64,000 bases of DNA from positions 124,001 through 188,000 of the forward strand of contig JADKFA010000044.1 of NCBI GenBank assembly GCA_016717725.1. Direction: 5' to 3'. The translations under genes and the position numbers were made by a program. This document shows positions 54,244 through 63,424 of this stretch, in pieces. This DNA comes from Bacteroidota bacterium. GTDB lineage: Bacteria; Bacteroidota; Bacteroidia; AKYH767-A; OLB10. A model generated the notes under the pieces. The model had not been told where the DNA came from. It did no database searches and was given only the letters and a program-made list of their open reading frames with translations. How positions within the stretch are numbered: position 1 is the first letter of the stretch; each line of letters opens with the position of its first letter.

Positions 54244-55876
54244 ATGCAAAATTTCACGAAAGTTTGTAAAGTTGTAACATTATTTTTTTGTTTCACTGTT
54301 ACGGCTTCAGCTCAACCTAGACCAGCGCGGTTTAACTCTGGAGCATACGCTGGCGCAAAATTTGATTTCTTCGAGGGATTTACAAGCAATTTTTATGTTA
54401 CAAATTCGGATCAGTTAAGTAAATTTGATGCAGCTTTTTTTGTTGATACCACTTTTTATGCTCCCTTGAGAAATAATTCGAGTAATTTTCAAGGTCTGCA
54501 TCGCATTTTAAAAAAAGGAGCTAAATATTATATTTTAGGGTCTTGCCTAGATACATTTCCTGGTCATGGAGTTGGGGGAGGAATATCATTGTACAAAAGT
54601 GATACACTTATGAATTTTATCGATGGCCGTAAATATCAGTTTGATGGAAATGGATATGTCAAGTTTGGAGGAAAGGATATCATAGAAACGCGCTCAGGCA
54701 AAATATTGATTGGCGGCCGCATGGGGAATATAGTGCCTCCGTACTATGTAAATGATGCATATCCCTTGGTTTTTATGACGGATACCAATCTGAGTGTTCA
54801 GTTTTCACAAAAACTTTACGGATTAAAAGGATGTGTGGATATAGTGTTGGAAGGGGATAGCGGAGTGTTTTATGCTGGGTTAAACCTGGAAGTAGCGGGT
54901 ACGTGTTTAATGAAATTTCACGAGAGTGGTCAAATTGATTGGATTAAATCTTACATCCGCCCTAAATCATACCTGCACGACGGACGAATTGGTCCCGATG
55001 GAAACATTTACCTCCTAGGTTTTACCGATAGTGTATTGACGCAGCCAGGGAGTGCGCCACCCACTTCTTTCGATCCAGCTGTGTATTTATTGAAAATTGA
55101 TACAGGAGGCATAGTGCAATTTTGTAAAACCTATGACGTAGCTTCAGGTCCGGGTGTGGCCATTAATGCTACCAACATGGAAGTGACCAACGATGGGAAT
55201 TTTGTATTCACTTTTCAGGGCACTCGTAGCCCAGGACAAGATGCCTCTATTGTGGTGAAAAGCGATTGGAATGGCGATACCTTGTGGACTCGCTTTATTG
55301 GCAAAGACAACTACTGGAACTGGTATCCAGGTATACGTGAATTTTCAAATGGAGATTTACTTTTATGCGGAGTATCGGTAGGTAGTTTTCCCGCAGGAAG
55401 TCCGAGTGCAGGCTTTATGTACCGCATGGATTCGCTGGGATACATGGATTGTTTTATGAATACGGGTGCATTAGTGATAGGTTCATTGCCGGTAACGGAT
55501 AGTTTGATCAATTTAACCAATTCAAGCATTCATTCCGAGAAATACAGTTGTTATACATTAACATCGCCCAGTGTTTCCAGATTGGACGCGTGATGCCTGC
55601 TTGTTCTTAAGTGTTGAGTTTTCCGCAAGAAGCAAAATGGATGAAAGAACCACCGTATCCTAACCCATCAAAAAATAAAGTGCGGTTCAACAACGCTTCA
55701 GGTGACGGTGGAACATTGAAGTGTTTGACTGGGATGGAAAAAAAATAATGGAAGTCCCTGCGCAACAGGAGTTGGAAATAGTGCTGGATGTATCCCATCT
55801 TCCCTCTGGAATGTACGCAGTGCGGTTTAGCAATAAGCATGATGTGATAACACAAAAAATTATGGTGCAGCAGTAA
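54244..55876 (+). pseudogene. Exoprotein copy B, intact N-terminus, frameshifted C-terminus
   Basis: Begins MQNFTKVCKVVTLFFCFTVTASAQ, a good signal peptide, and runs to 55593 (449 residues) through delta-60-type propeller-like repeats (GPDGNIYLLGFTDS and similar). At about 55571 an extra C (GTGTTTCCAGATT against GTGTTTCAGATT in C) shifts the frame so the product ends SRLDA. Downstream an extra T (GAGTTTTCCGC) and a lost G and C (GGTGACGGTGG) follow, and the T9SS domain is out of frame to the TAA at 55874-55876. The only copy with an undamaged start. Confidence 0.75.
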
Positions 55877-56208
55877 ATTCAAATTAGTATCCCGATTATT
55901 TTTTCCCTAATAGATATTTTTAATCCGTAATTTTGTGAGATGATATCATCCATGAAATGATTTTTAAATGTTCCTTATTTCTCTTTTGTTGCTCTGAAAC
56001 TAGAAGTAATTCAAAAAAATGCTACCTTGCAAATAAATCGTATTGAATCCTCCTCAATAGATCATGCAGCTAGAACTGAGGTAACCGTATACATTACCGA
56101 TCTATTAGGAAGATTAGTTCTACCAGTTGTTCAATTAGACGAACAGCTAATGATTAATACCTCGCAGCTCATTGCCGGCATGTATTCTTTAACTTTAATC
56201 TCCCCGCC
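55877..56208. other. Junction region between copies B and C
   Basis: Repeats the A-B junction: ATGATATCATCCATGAAA near 55940, the roughly 60-base unplaced segment, and the glycosidase T9SS end, whose frame is open here from 56027 to 56242. Confidence 0.6.
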
Positions 56209-57837
56209 ATGCAAAATTTCACGAAAGTTTGTAAAGCTGTAACAATACTTTTTGTTTAAGTTATTGCATCATCAACTTCGGCCAGCTAGTTTAGTTCAGC
56301 TTCGTATGCGACCTCAAAATTTGACATGTTTGAAACATATTCAGGAGACTTCTTCGTTTTGTCTGATCCTTCTCAATTTAGTAAAATAAAAACATCATTC
56401 ATCTTGGATACGACTTTTTGTCGACCATATCGCGACAATTTCTCGGATTTTCATAATCTGCAGAGGGTTTTAAAAATAAGTGATAAATATTATTTATTAG
56501 GAGGATGTCTGGATACATTTCCTGGCAATTTAGTTGGATCCGGAATATCATTGTATAAAAGCGATACACTTATGAATTTTATCGATGGCCGTAAATACAA
56601 ATTTGACGGAAACGGGTATGTTAAGTTAGGAGGCAAGGATTTAATAGAAACACGCTCGGGCAAAATATTAATCGGTGGCCGTATGGGAAACATGGTTTTT
56701 CCGTATTATGAGAATGATGCTTATCCACTGGTGTTTATGACCGATACGAGCTTAAGTGTTCAGTTTTCACAGAAACTGTATGGATTAAAGGGTTGTGTGG
56801 ATGTAGTGTTGGAAGGGGATAGCGGAGTGTTTTACGCAGGTTTAAACCTGGAAGTAGCAGGCACGTGTTTAATGAAGTTTCACGAGAGTGGTCAAATCGA
56901 CTGGATTAAATCCTACATCCGCCCAAAATCATACCTGCACGACGGACGAATTGGTCCCGATGGAAACATTTACCTCTTAGGTTTTACCGATAGTGTATTG
57001 ACGCAGCCAGGGAGTGCGCCACCCACTTCTTTCGATCCAGCTGTGTATTTATTGAAAATTGATACAGGAGGCATAGTGCAGTTTTGTAAAACTTATGATG
57101 TAGCTTCTGGTCCGGGTGTGGCCATTAATGCTACCAACATGGAAGTGACCAACGATGGGAATTTTGTATTCACTTTTCAGGGCACTCGTAGTCCAGGACA
57201 AGATGCCTCTATTGTGGTGAAAAGCGATTGGAATGGCGATACGTTGTGGACTCGCTTTATTGGCAAAGACAACTACTGGAACTGGGTTCCGGGTATAAGG
57301 GAATTTACCAATGGAGATTTACTGTTAGGTGGAGTATCTGTGGGTAGTTTTCCTGCAGGTAGTCAAGACGCAGGCTTTATGTACCGCATGGATTCGCTGG
57401 GATACATGGATTGTTTTATGAATACGGGTGCATTAGTGATAGGTTCATTGCCGGTAACGGATAGTTTGATCAATTTAACCAATTCAAGCATTCATTCCGA
57501 GAAATACAGTTATTATACATTAACATCGCCCAGTGTTTCAGATTGGACGCGTGATGCCTGCTTGTTCTTAAGTGTTGAGTTTCCGCAAGAAGCAAAATGG
57601 ATGAAAGAACCACCGTATCCTAACCCATCAAAAAATAAAGTGCGGTTCAACAACGCTTCGGGTGAGCGGTGGAACATTGAAGTGTTTGACTGGGATGGAA
57701 AAAAAATAATGGAAGTCCCTGCGCAACAGGAGTTGGAAATAGTGCTGGATGTATCCCATCTTCCCTCTGGAATGTACGCAGTGCGGTTTAGCAATAAGCA
57801 TGATGTGATAACACAAAAAATTATGGTGCAGCAGTAA
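56209..57837 (+). pseudogene. Exoprotein copy C, N-terminus lost, intact body
   Basis: The expected start ATG 56209 reads MQNFTKVCKAVTILFV and then a stop (TAA at 56257-56259), so the signal peptide is cut off. The body is open from 56326 to 57837 (503 residues) and ends with the type A T9SS domain (YPNPSKNKVRFNN to KIMVQQ). It shares nearly identical sequence with copy B from about 56580. Without a signal peptide it would not be exported unless recoded. Together with copy B, one recombination could rebuild a full gene (B start plus C end). Confidence 0.72.
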
Positions 57838-57887
57838 ATTCAAATTGGGATCCCAAATGTTTTTTCCTTACAGATATTTTAATTCCG

Positions 57888-57895
57888 TAATTTTG
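57888..57895 (+). promoter_or_regulatory. Putative -7 box TAATTTTG
   Basis: Fits TAnnTTTG. It lies 16 bases before the likely start at 57912, giving a leader of a few bases. The same box is copied in the junctions at about 53967-53974 and 55928-55935. Confidence 0.5.
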
Positions 57896-57911
57896 TAAGA
57901 TGATATCATCC

Positions 57912-58634
57912 ATGAAAAAAATAATATTAAGTGTAACGCTAGTACTTTCTTTTCTTGTAGCAGCTTGTCAACAATCAACCAACAAGGGCAAAAGCGTAAA
58001 TGAAAAAGTGTCTATTGAACAATTCGAAAAATTGTTGATAGAAAAAAGCAATGCCATTATTTTAGATGTGCGTACGCCGGAAGAGTTCGCCGCAGGCCAT
58101 GTGAAAAGTGCTGTGAATTTAAATATTCATGATGCTACCTTTAAAAATGAACTAGCAAAATTAGATAAATCAAAACCAGTGTTGGTGTATTGTAAATCGG
58201 GAAGTCGAAGTGCTGCTGCTGCCTCACAAATGGAAGCAATGGGTTTTAATGAAGTCTATAATTTCGGAGGAGGAATGTTAGCATGGTCTAACGCTGAGAA
58301 ACCTATAGTAAGAGAAAATGCTACACCTCAAAAGAAAGGAATAAACGAAGAAGCGTACTTGAAATTGGTAGCAGAAAAGCCTTTAGTACTTGTCGATTTT
58401 CATGCGGTGTGGTGCGGACCTTGTAAAAAATTAGCGCCAATTTTGGAAAGCATAGTCGCTAAGCAAGAAGGAAAATTAACATTGATCAAACTAGATTCCG
58501 ATGAGAACCCAGACTTAATGAAAGCAAAACAAATTCAGGGAATTCCTTATTTAGAATTATATAAGGATGGAAAATTAATTTGGAAAAATATGGGGGTTGC
58601 GGATGAATCGACTATTATGTCGCAATTGAAATAA
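57912..58634 (+). CDS. Rhodanese-thioredoxin fusion lipoprotein
   Basis: About 240 residues from ATG 57912 (MKKIILSVTLVLSFLVAAC), preferred over ATG 57900 because it begins the signal directly. Lipobox LVAAC gives lipid Cys19. A rhodanese domain (about 34-130) has active Cys94 in CKSGSRS; a thioredoxin domain (about 143-240) has WCGPC with Cys168 and Cys171. It is expected to be anchored in the periplasm, where it could pass sulfur or disulfide equivalents; the substrate is unknown. Its stop codon lies inside a palindrome (58632-58657). Confidence 0.92.
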   Translation: MKKIILSVTLVLSFLVAACQQSTNKGKSVNEKVSIEQFEKLLIEKSNAIILDVRTPEEFAAGHVKSAVNLNIHDATFKNELAKLDKSKPVLVYCKSGSRSAAAASQMEAMGFNEVYNFGGGMLAWSNAEKPIVRENATPQKKGINEEAYLKLVAEKPLVLVDFHAVWCGPCKKLAPILESIVAKQEGKLTLIKLDSDENPDLMKAKQIQGIPYLELYKDGKLIWKNMGVADESTIMSQLK

Positions 58635-58657
58635 CCTAGGGTTTAAACCCTAGGTTA
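58632..58657. terminator. Perfect 26-bp palindrome overlapping the stop codon
   Basis: Self-complementary 26-mer with arms TAACCTAGGG and CCCTAGGTTA around TTTAAA; the stop TAA is its first three bases. A strong hairpin without a T tract, between convergent genes; may protect or end both transcripts. Confidence 0.7.
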
Positions 58658-58690
58658 TGGTGTGTATATATCCTTGGTTGTTGGTTATAA

Positions 58691-59104
58691 TTACGCTTTA
58701 CCTTTCCCTAACACCATTCCTGCGGCACCAGCCATTACTGCTCCTAGCAATGTACTTACAACAATATCCACAGCGTACATGGTTGTATCACTTAAATTCA
58801 TAAAGGAATATAGAGATACATCCATGCTTAACGACATTAGGAATGAGATGATGAGTCCGGCAGAGAATCCGCTACCAAAGTCAGTGATATTAGCCCATTT
58901 TTGAAAGATATAGGCAAAGAGTAATCCCCAACATAAATTACTAATAAAAATTCCTGGTATGAAAGGCGGCTCTTTCATGAGTCCGGCATACACTGTAGTA
59001 TGTGCAGCCATAAAGTCCATTAACAACATTCCGTAGATGACCCATCCCAATAAGAAACCAACAATACCTGATACTAATCCTGCTACTAGTAGTTTTGAAT
59101 TCAT
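58691..59104 (-). CDS. Four-helix membrane protein of unknown function
   Basis: 137 residues. Predicted membrane helices at about 5-26, 48-67, 78-98 and 110-132, with a short polar loop (KEPPFIPG) between the first two. A small inner-membrane protein; no family recognised with certainty, although the size and helix pattern resemble uncharacterised Bacteroidota proteins. No signal or catalytic motif. It is convergent with the rhodanese-thioredoxin gene across the palindrome and not in an operon. Confidence 0.75.
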   Translation of the reverse strand: MNSKLLVAGLVSGIVGFLLGWVIYGMLLMDFMAAHTTVYAGLMKEPPFIPGIFISNLCWGLLFAYIFQKWANITDFGSGFSAGLIISFLMSLSMDVSLYSFMNLSDTTMYAVDIVVSTLLGAVMAGAAGMVLGKGKA

Positions 59105-59266
59105 AACATTTTGTTTTTAAGTTATGAAGTAAAAGTATATCCAAATCATGTTAAGTACCCCTTAACGAATCTGTTTAATGATATGATTTCTTGGTAAAGT
59201 ACTTTTTTAGAGCGCTATTTCCATCTAAAACACGAAAAATAAATGCAAAGGAAATATGTCAATGGA

Positions 59267-60922
59267 TTAATTTTTTATCCACGACTTCCGATAAACTACA
59301 CCTTTCGTTTCCCATTGTAATACGTAAAATCCTTTCTCTTGAATATCAGAAATGGGAAGACATTGGTTTGTTAATGAAGTACTCGTGGATCGAACTCTTC
59401 CCAATACATCAATCACTTTTATGTTTTTTATTTCGGTTGTTAATCCATCTACACATAAAACATCTTGAGCCGGATTTGGAAAAAGCGTATAGGCATTAGC
59501 GTTAGTAATGTCGGCAACACTTGTCATGCTTAAATTAGCAATGATAGGAACACTCACATTAGCTAAAAGTCCCGTTCCTTGCACATTAAAATTTAAAGTA
59601 CCTGTGAAATTAGGATTAGGAGCAGCATTTGCCAATTCTAATTGAATCGCAACGGCTTCACCGGGCTGTACTGTAGTGTTCACTCCTGTTCCATTGATAA
59701 AACTCAACACGGCCGATGGATTTAAATTAAATCCAGACGCGGTAAATGGAGCAAATCCATCATTGGCTAACCAAAAGGTATATTGATTGGCGACCGTTGC
59801 GTTAATTAAACCAAAGTTAATGGTATCCTCTGGCATGTCGGTGGAGGTATTTGTGTTTCCGACCGAGGTAGAACTTATGGAAGTGATACGTTCTATGAAT
59901 TGAGGATAGTCGATAAAAGGATTGCGATTATCTTGTATGGATGCTATATCATTTCCTCTTTTTATTTCAATCGCATCTATACCAAATTGCTCATGCCATT
60001 GACGCAATATTCCTTCTTGATTAGTTAAGAAGCTATTGTAGTTCTGATAACGCAAAACAAAATAGAACATCGCTCGAGCTACTTCCCCTTTATGTGCGTC
60101 TCTCGGTTCAAAAGTATTGTTGTTGGATTTGCTTCCTCCCACTTGCCACGTTGGATTACTAACCACTCCAAAGGGTAGACTACCCCGTACATTATTCGCA
60201 TTATCGTCAGTAGGATATAAATGAAATAAATCGGCACGCATGGGCTCTAAGGAATTAAAAAATCCTTGAGGGAAAGTATGCTCTGTGTTAAAACTATACG
60301 TTGCCAAATTCTGACAGTCGGTGCGATCTATATACCCAATTGCCTGCCGACCCGTGTACACACATTCAATTGTATTTTGAGTTGCACCCTGTCCGTTAAT
60401 TTTTTTATTGTCGATTTGCATAAACATAAAATCTCGACCTGTGTTGTATCCTAAATTATTATAATTTCTGCCAATCACATCGTGCAACGTGTCTTTTAAT
60501 ACTTGCTCGATTAAATTTTCGGTATGACTGTAATAGGTATTACTATAACGCCCTTGTCCTAATAAATCAACCCGCAAAGCCCCTTTATGACCATCGTTTA
60601 AAATAAATAATTCGCTGTTGTGAAAAACATTATGTCGAACTTCAAATTTAATCCATATCGTTTGACTTCCTCCATCTGGAATGGTCATGTTACCAGCACT
60701 CGTACTAAAAGGGTTGCTTCCATACTTTGCATAAAAGCGGTAACCCGTTACCGTTATATCGTTGCCTGATGCATTAGAGATGGTGACTTGTTGACTATCG
60801 GGAGCCAACTCATTTTTGATTCCAAAGTTCAGTTGAGCAGGACTCACGCTCAAATTTTGGGCGACAAGAAAACTTGTCATAATAAAACAGAAGAGAATGG
60901 ACAGCGCAACTCGTATTTTCAT
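59267..60922 (-). CDS. Endonuclease I family exoprotein with type A T9SS domain
   Basis: 551 residues. A signal peptide ends near residue 21 (FLVAQN). It is followed by a choice-of-anchor beta domain (about 22-125), then an endonuclease I region with the catalytic motif FNTEHTFPQGF (conserved His) and DLFHLYPTD...N..RG, as in EndA/NucM-type nucleases. A second beta-sandwich domain (about 375-465) and a type A T9SS domain (FPNPAQDVLCVDG to SWIKN) complete it. It is probably a secreted or surface nuclease degrading extracellular DNA for nutrition or competition. Complete. Confidence 0.93.
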   Translation of the reverse strand: MKIRVALSILFCFIMTSFLVAQNLSVSPAQLNFGIKNELAPDSQQVTISNASGNDITVTGYRFYAKYGSNPFSTSAGNMTIPDGGSQTIWIKFEVRHNVFHNSELFILNDGHKGALRVDLLGQGRYSNTYYSHTENLIEQVLKDTLHDVIGRNYNNLGYNTGRDFMFMQIDNKKINGQGATQNTIECVYTGRQAIGYIDRTDCQNLATYSFNTEHTFPQGFFNSLEPMRADLFHLYPTDDNANNVRGSLPFGVVSNPTWQVGGSKSNNNTFEPRDAHKGEVARAMFYFVLRYQNYNSFLTNQEGILRQWHEQFGIDAIEIKRGNDIASIQDNRNPFIDYPQFIERITSISSTSVGNTNTSTDMPEDTINFGLINATVANQYTFWLANDGFAPFTASGFNLNPSAVLSFINGTGVNTTVQPGEAVAIQLELANAAPNPNFTGTLNFNVQGTGLLANVSVPIIANLSMTSVADITNANAYTLFPNPAQDVLCVDGLTTEIKNIKVIDVLGRVRSTSTSLTNQCLPISDIQEKGFYVLQWETKGVVYRKSWIKN

Positions 60923-61040
60923 GGGACGACGAAGTTACGTAAAATCGCTCTTTTATATAGCATTTTCTGTAGATGGATTCTTCTTTTACCTATGAATTAT
61001 ACATATTTTTACCCATCCATCGCAAAAAACAGTATCCATT

Positions 61041-61778
61041 ATGCCAAGAAATCGAATTCTTCATGTTGTCTCTACCTTTCTCTTCCTCTTGGTCTTGCTG
61101 CAAGGAAGCAGTTGTCATTCGCAGGAAACATTAAACTATAAGGTAGTAGAGCCAACACTTCCCTCTTCAACCCATCCTCCCGTATTTTATTTATTACATG
61201 GATTTGGAAGCAATGAAATGGATTTATTGAGTTTGTCCAAGTCGCTTCCACAAAATTTACTGGTTATTTCCGTAAGGGCTCCTTTCGAAAGAGAAGGCGG
61301 GGGATATATGTGGTACAACTTACAATTTGGTGATGGAAAATTTATTGAAAATTTGCAACAAGCACAAAAAAGCAAGGAAAAAATTATTGCATTAATTTCG
61401 ACAATTAATAAGAAATTCGATGTAGACACAAACAATATATTCCTGGGTGGATTTAGTCAGGGTGCTATCACCTCTCTCCGCGTCGGACTCACTCCTCCCT
61501 ACACATTCAAAGGTCTTATATGTTTAAGTGGACGGATTCCGAATGAAATCAATACTCAACAAAGTCCATCATCCTTAAAGCAACGCACTCATATTTTTGT
61601 AAGTCACGGTACGATGGATACAGTGATTCCCATTGGTGAAGGGAGAAAAATTATTAACACATTAACTCAAAATGGATTTCGTGTTAGTGGAAAAGAATAT
61701 GCGATGCAACATCAAATCAGCAATGAAGTTTTAAAAGATTTGCATACCTGGATTCAGTCCGAGTTGCTTCGAAAATAA
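61041..61778 (+). CDS. Alpha/beta hydrolase (carboxylesterase/phospholipase family), exported
   Basis: 245 residues. A hydrophobic signal (about 8-22) is followed by QGSSC, a possible but weak lipobox (Cys25). Hydrolase fold with LLHGFGSNEMD oxyanion region, nucleophile Ser139 in GGFSQGA, Asp193 in HGTMDTVIP and His224 (MQHQISNEV). This is the layout of YpfH/carboxylesterase-type serine esterases. It acts in the periplasm or outer membrane on esters not identified here. Start ATG 61041 gives the clean signal. Single gene. Confidence 0.9.
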   Translation: MPRNRILHVVSTFLFLLVLLQGSSCHSQETLNYKVVEPTLPSSTHPPVFYLLHGFGSNEMDLLSLSKSLPQNLLVISVRAPFEREGGGYMWYNLQFGDGKFIENLQQAQKSKEKIIALISTINKKFDVDTNNIFLGGFSQGAITSLRVGLTPPYTFKGLICLSGRIPNEINTQQSPSSLKQRTHIFVSHGTMDTVIPIGEGRKIINTLTQNGFRVSGKEYAMQHQISNEVLKDLHTWIQSELLRK

Positions 61779-61857
61779 TTTTAGGCGAATTGCATCATCC
61801 CATTCGTACTTCCAATTATCGATTAGTTATCTTGTAAATTTTTCTCGCTATAAATAT

Positions 61858-62316
61858 TTATGGAGTGATGGATTTAAACACCATCACCTGTTCCAGCTCT
61901 CTGAACAAATGCAAGTACTCCACCCATTTCTTGTTTTCCTTAACCTTCTTCAACTCATAACGAGTTGTTTCTTCCATCTTCTTTAAAAACAACCCCTCCA
62001 TCTCCATAGCTGGACAAGCCATTTTCGTCACTGCCATCATGTGCAGTTTAATCATGTCCTCGTGTGTGGTGTACATACCATTACATTGATTACATCCTGC
62101 ATTTCCTCCAAACGTATTGCTCTGCCCTTCGAATTCAAGTGTAATTTTTTGAACGCCATCTGGTAGCGATACTTTTGTTCCGCTTAGCTCAACTAACTCC
62201 CATTTTCTTTGCTCCAATGCAGGATCTTTCCCAAAGGGTTTCTTGGCATTGTTTTTACAGCTAACCAATCCGAGCAGGGCGAATGAGAGGAAGAGTATTT
62301 TTACGTTAGTTGGCAT
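61858..62316 (-). CDS. META domain lipoprotein (HslJ-like)
   Basis: 152 residues from ATG 62316 (MPTNVKILFLSFALLGLVSC), chosen because it begins the signal; a longer frame reaches 62382. Lipobox LVSC (Cys20). The META domain shows the pattern KWELVELSG...ITLEFEGQSNTFGGNAGCNQCNGMYT, then KLHMMAVTKMACP, with the conserved GCN and TxMAC elements. Periplasmic or outer-membrane lipoprotein; in E. coli HslJ is linked to novobiocin and heat resistance, role here unknown. Divergent from the next gene. Confidence 0.88.
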   Translation of the reverse strand: MPTNVKILFLSFALLGLVSCKNNAKKPFGKDPALEQRKWELVELSGTKVSLPDGVQKITLEFEGQSNTFGGNAGCNQCNGMYTTHEDMIKLHMMAVTKMACPAMEMEGLFLKKMEETTRYELKKVKENKKWVEYLHLFRELEQVMVFKSITP

Positions 62317-62414
62317 AATTAGAATGTATAAGATGCAAATTTCGTAAAAAGCTACGAGACGTTCACCAAATATTATTTGCAAATTCTTATTTTTCTCCCT
62401 AATATTGAAGTTCT

Positions 62415-62885
62415 ATGAAAACGATGAAAAAGATCTTCCTATTGTGCCTCTTCTTAAGTTTGACTTATTCAAACACTTTTGCTCAAGTAGAAGGAGAACC
62501 CACTCCATCTACGTTAAGTAATGAACCGCAAACCACTTATGCTTCCTTGCTGAGTAGGTTGGTTGTGAATTTATCAAAAGACGCTTATACTGATAAATTC
62601 CATCCGATCATTTCAAAATGGAATCCCGCTAATTCAACAAAAGCGCAGGCTCTTGATGTATTAAAAAACTTAGAATTTCATTTAAAGACTTTGCATTTCA
62701 AGCCTACATGGAAAGACGTTCAATTAGCATGGAGAGGTAAATTCTCCAAAACCACCGAGAAAACGGACATTGTTCTATTGTTAAAAGAACTCGAAGCCAA
62801 TTTGCAACTTAGTGCATTTGAAAAAACATGGTCTGAAGATCGTAAAGCGTGGTTATTAGATGTAAATTCTTATTTGAAAAAATAG
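62415..62885 (+). CDS. Uncharacterised secreted helical protein (156 aa)
   Basis: Not recognised. A signal peptide ends near residue 24 (NTFAQ). The mature part is mostly helical, with two similar segments: ALDVLKNLEFHLKTLHFKPTWKD...AWRGKFSK and IVLLLKELEANLQLSAFEKTWSEDRKAWLLD, suggesting an internal duplication of about 50 residues. No enzyme motif. It starts 99 bases from the divergent META gene, so they may share a promoter region. Likely periplasmic. Confidence 0.72.
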   Translation: MKTMKKIFLLCLFLSLTYSNTFAQVEGEPTPSTLSNEPQTTYASLLSRLVVNLSKDAYTDKFHPIISKWNPANSTKAQALDVLKNLEFHLKTLHFKPTWKDVQLAWRGKFSKTTEKTDIVLLLKELEANLQLSAFEKTWSEDRKAWLLDVNSYLKK

Positions 62886-63424
62886 TTAGTCTAATTCCTT
62901 ACATTCCCGACTCCTCTTATTGAGTTTAAAATTTATAGTAACCTATAGGGCGCCAAGTTTTCTCAGCAGAGTTTCGACGCTAAAATTTCTCTCAGACTTT
63001 CTTCGCTAAATTTTCTCGCAAAGGCGCAGAGGCGCTAAGTTTTCTCAGCAGAGTTTCGACGCTAAAATTTCTCTCAGACTTTCTTCGCTAAATTTTCTCG
63101 CAAAGGCGCAGAGGCGCTAAGTTTTCTCAGCAGAGTTTCGACGCTAAAATTTCTCTCAGACTTTCTTCGCTAAATTTTCTCGCAAAGGCGCAGAGGCGCT
63201 AAGTTTTCTCAGCAGAGGCAGGCAGGTGCAGTCCCGCAGCGCCGTCGGCAAGCCTTTGGCGGCCGATGGATAGCTATCGGGACGCAAAGGCTACGCAACG
63301 ACAAATTTTATCGCACCACATGGTAAGCTCAGGGTGTTGAGGAGATTTTCACCAGGGACAAAAGGTATTTCGAAAAAAGGAGCGAAAGTCGAAGAAGAAA
63401 CAAAAGCGACAATAAATACAATAG
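62886..63424. other. Intergenic region filled by repeats
   Basis: Holds the 82-bp tandem array (62957-63219), a GGCAGGCAGGT arm, a half copy of the dispersed palindrome (63268-63282), and sequence running into the 3' end of the leftward gene. No gene supported. Confidence 0.65.
62957..63219. repeat. 82-bp tandem repeat, about 3.2 copies
   Basis: Units start at 62957, 63039, 63121 and 63203 with identical spacing of 82. Each contains TTTCTCGCAAAGGCGCAGAG and GTTTCGACGCTAAAATTTCT. The family resembles the inverted repeat at 30301-30470. Confidence 0.92.

Larger units (their letters stand above)
52102..57837. repeat. Three-copy tandem duplication of a roughly 1.96-kb unit
   Basis: The ATG of MQNFTKVCK recurs at 52290, 54244 and 56209, giving spacings of 1954 and 1965 bases. 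Each unit holds the last about 220 bases of the upstream glycosidase gene (T9SS domain) fused to a gene for a roughly 500-residue exoprotein. Copies 2 and 3 begin with a piece resembling the 5' end of the gene at 57912 (ATGATATCATCCATGAAA at 53979 and 55940) followed by about 60 bases of unplaced sequence. Confidence 0.9.
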
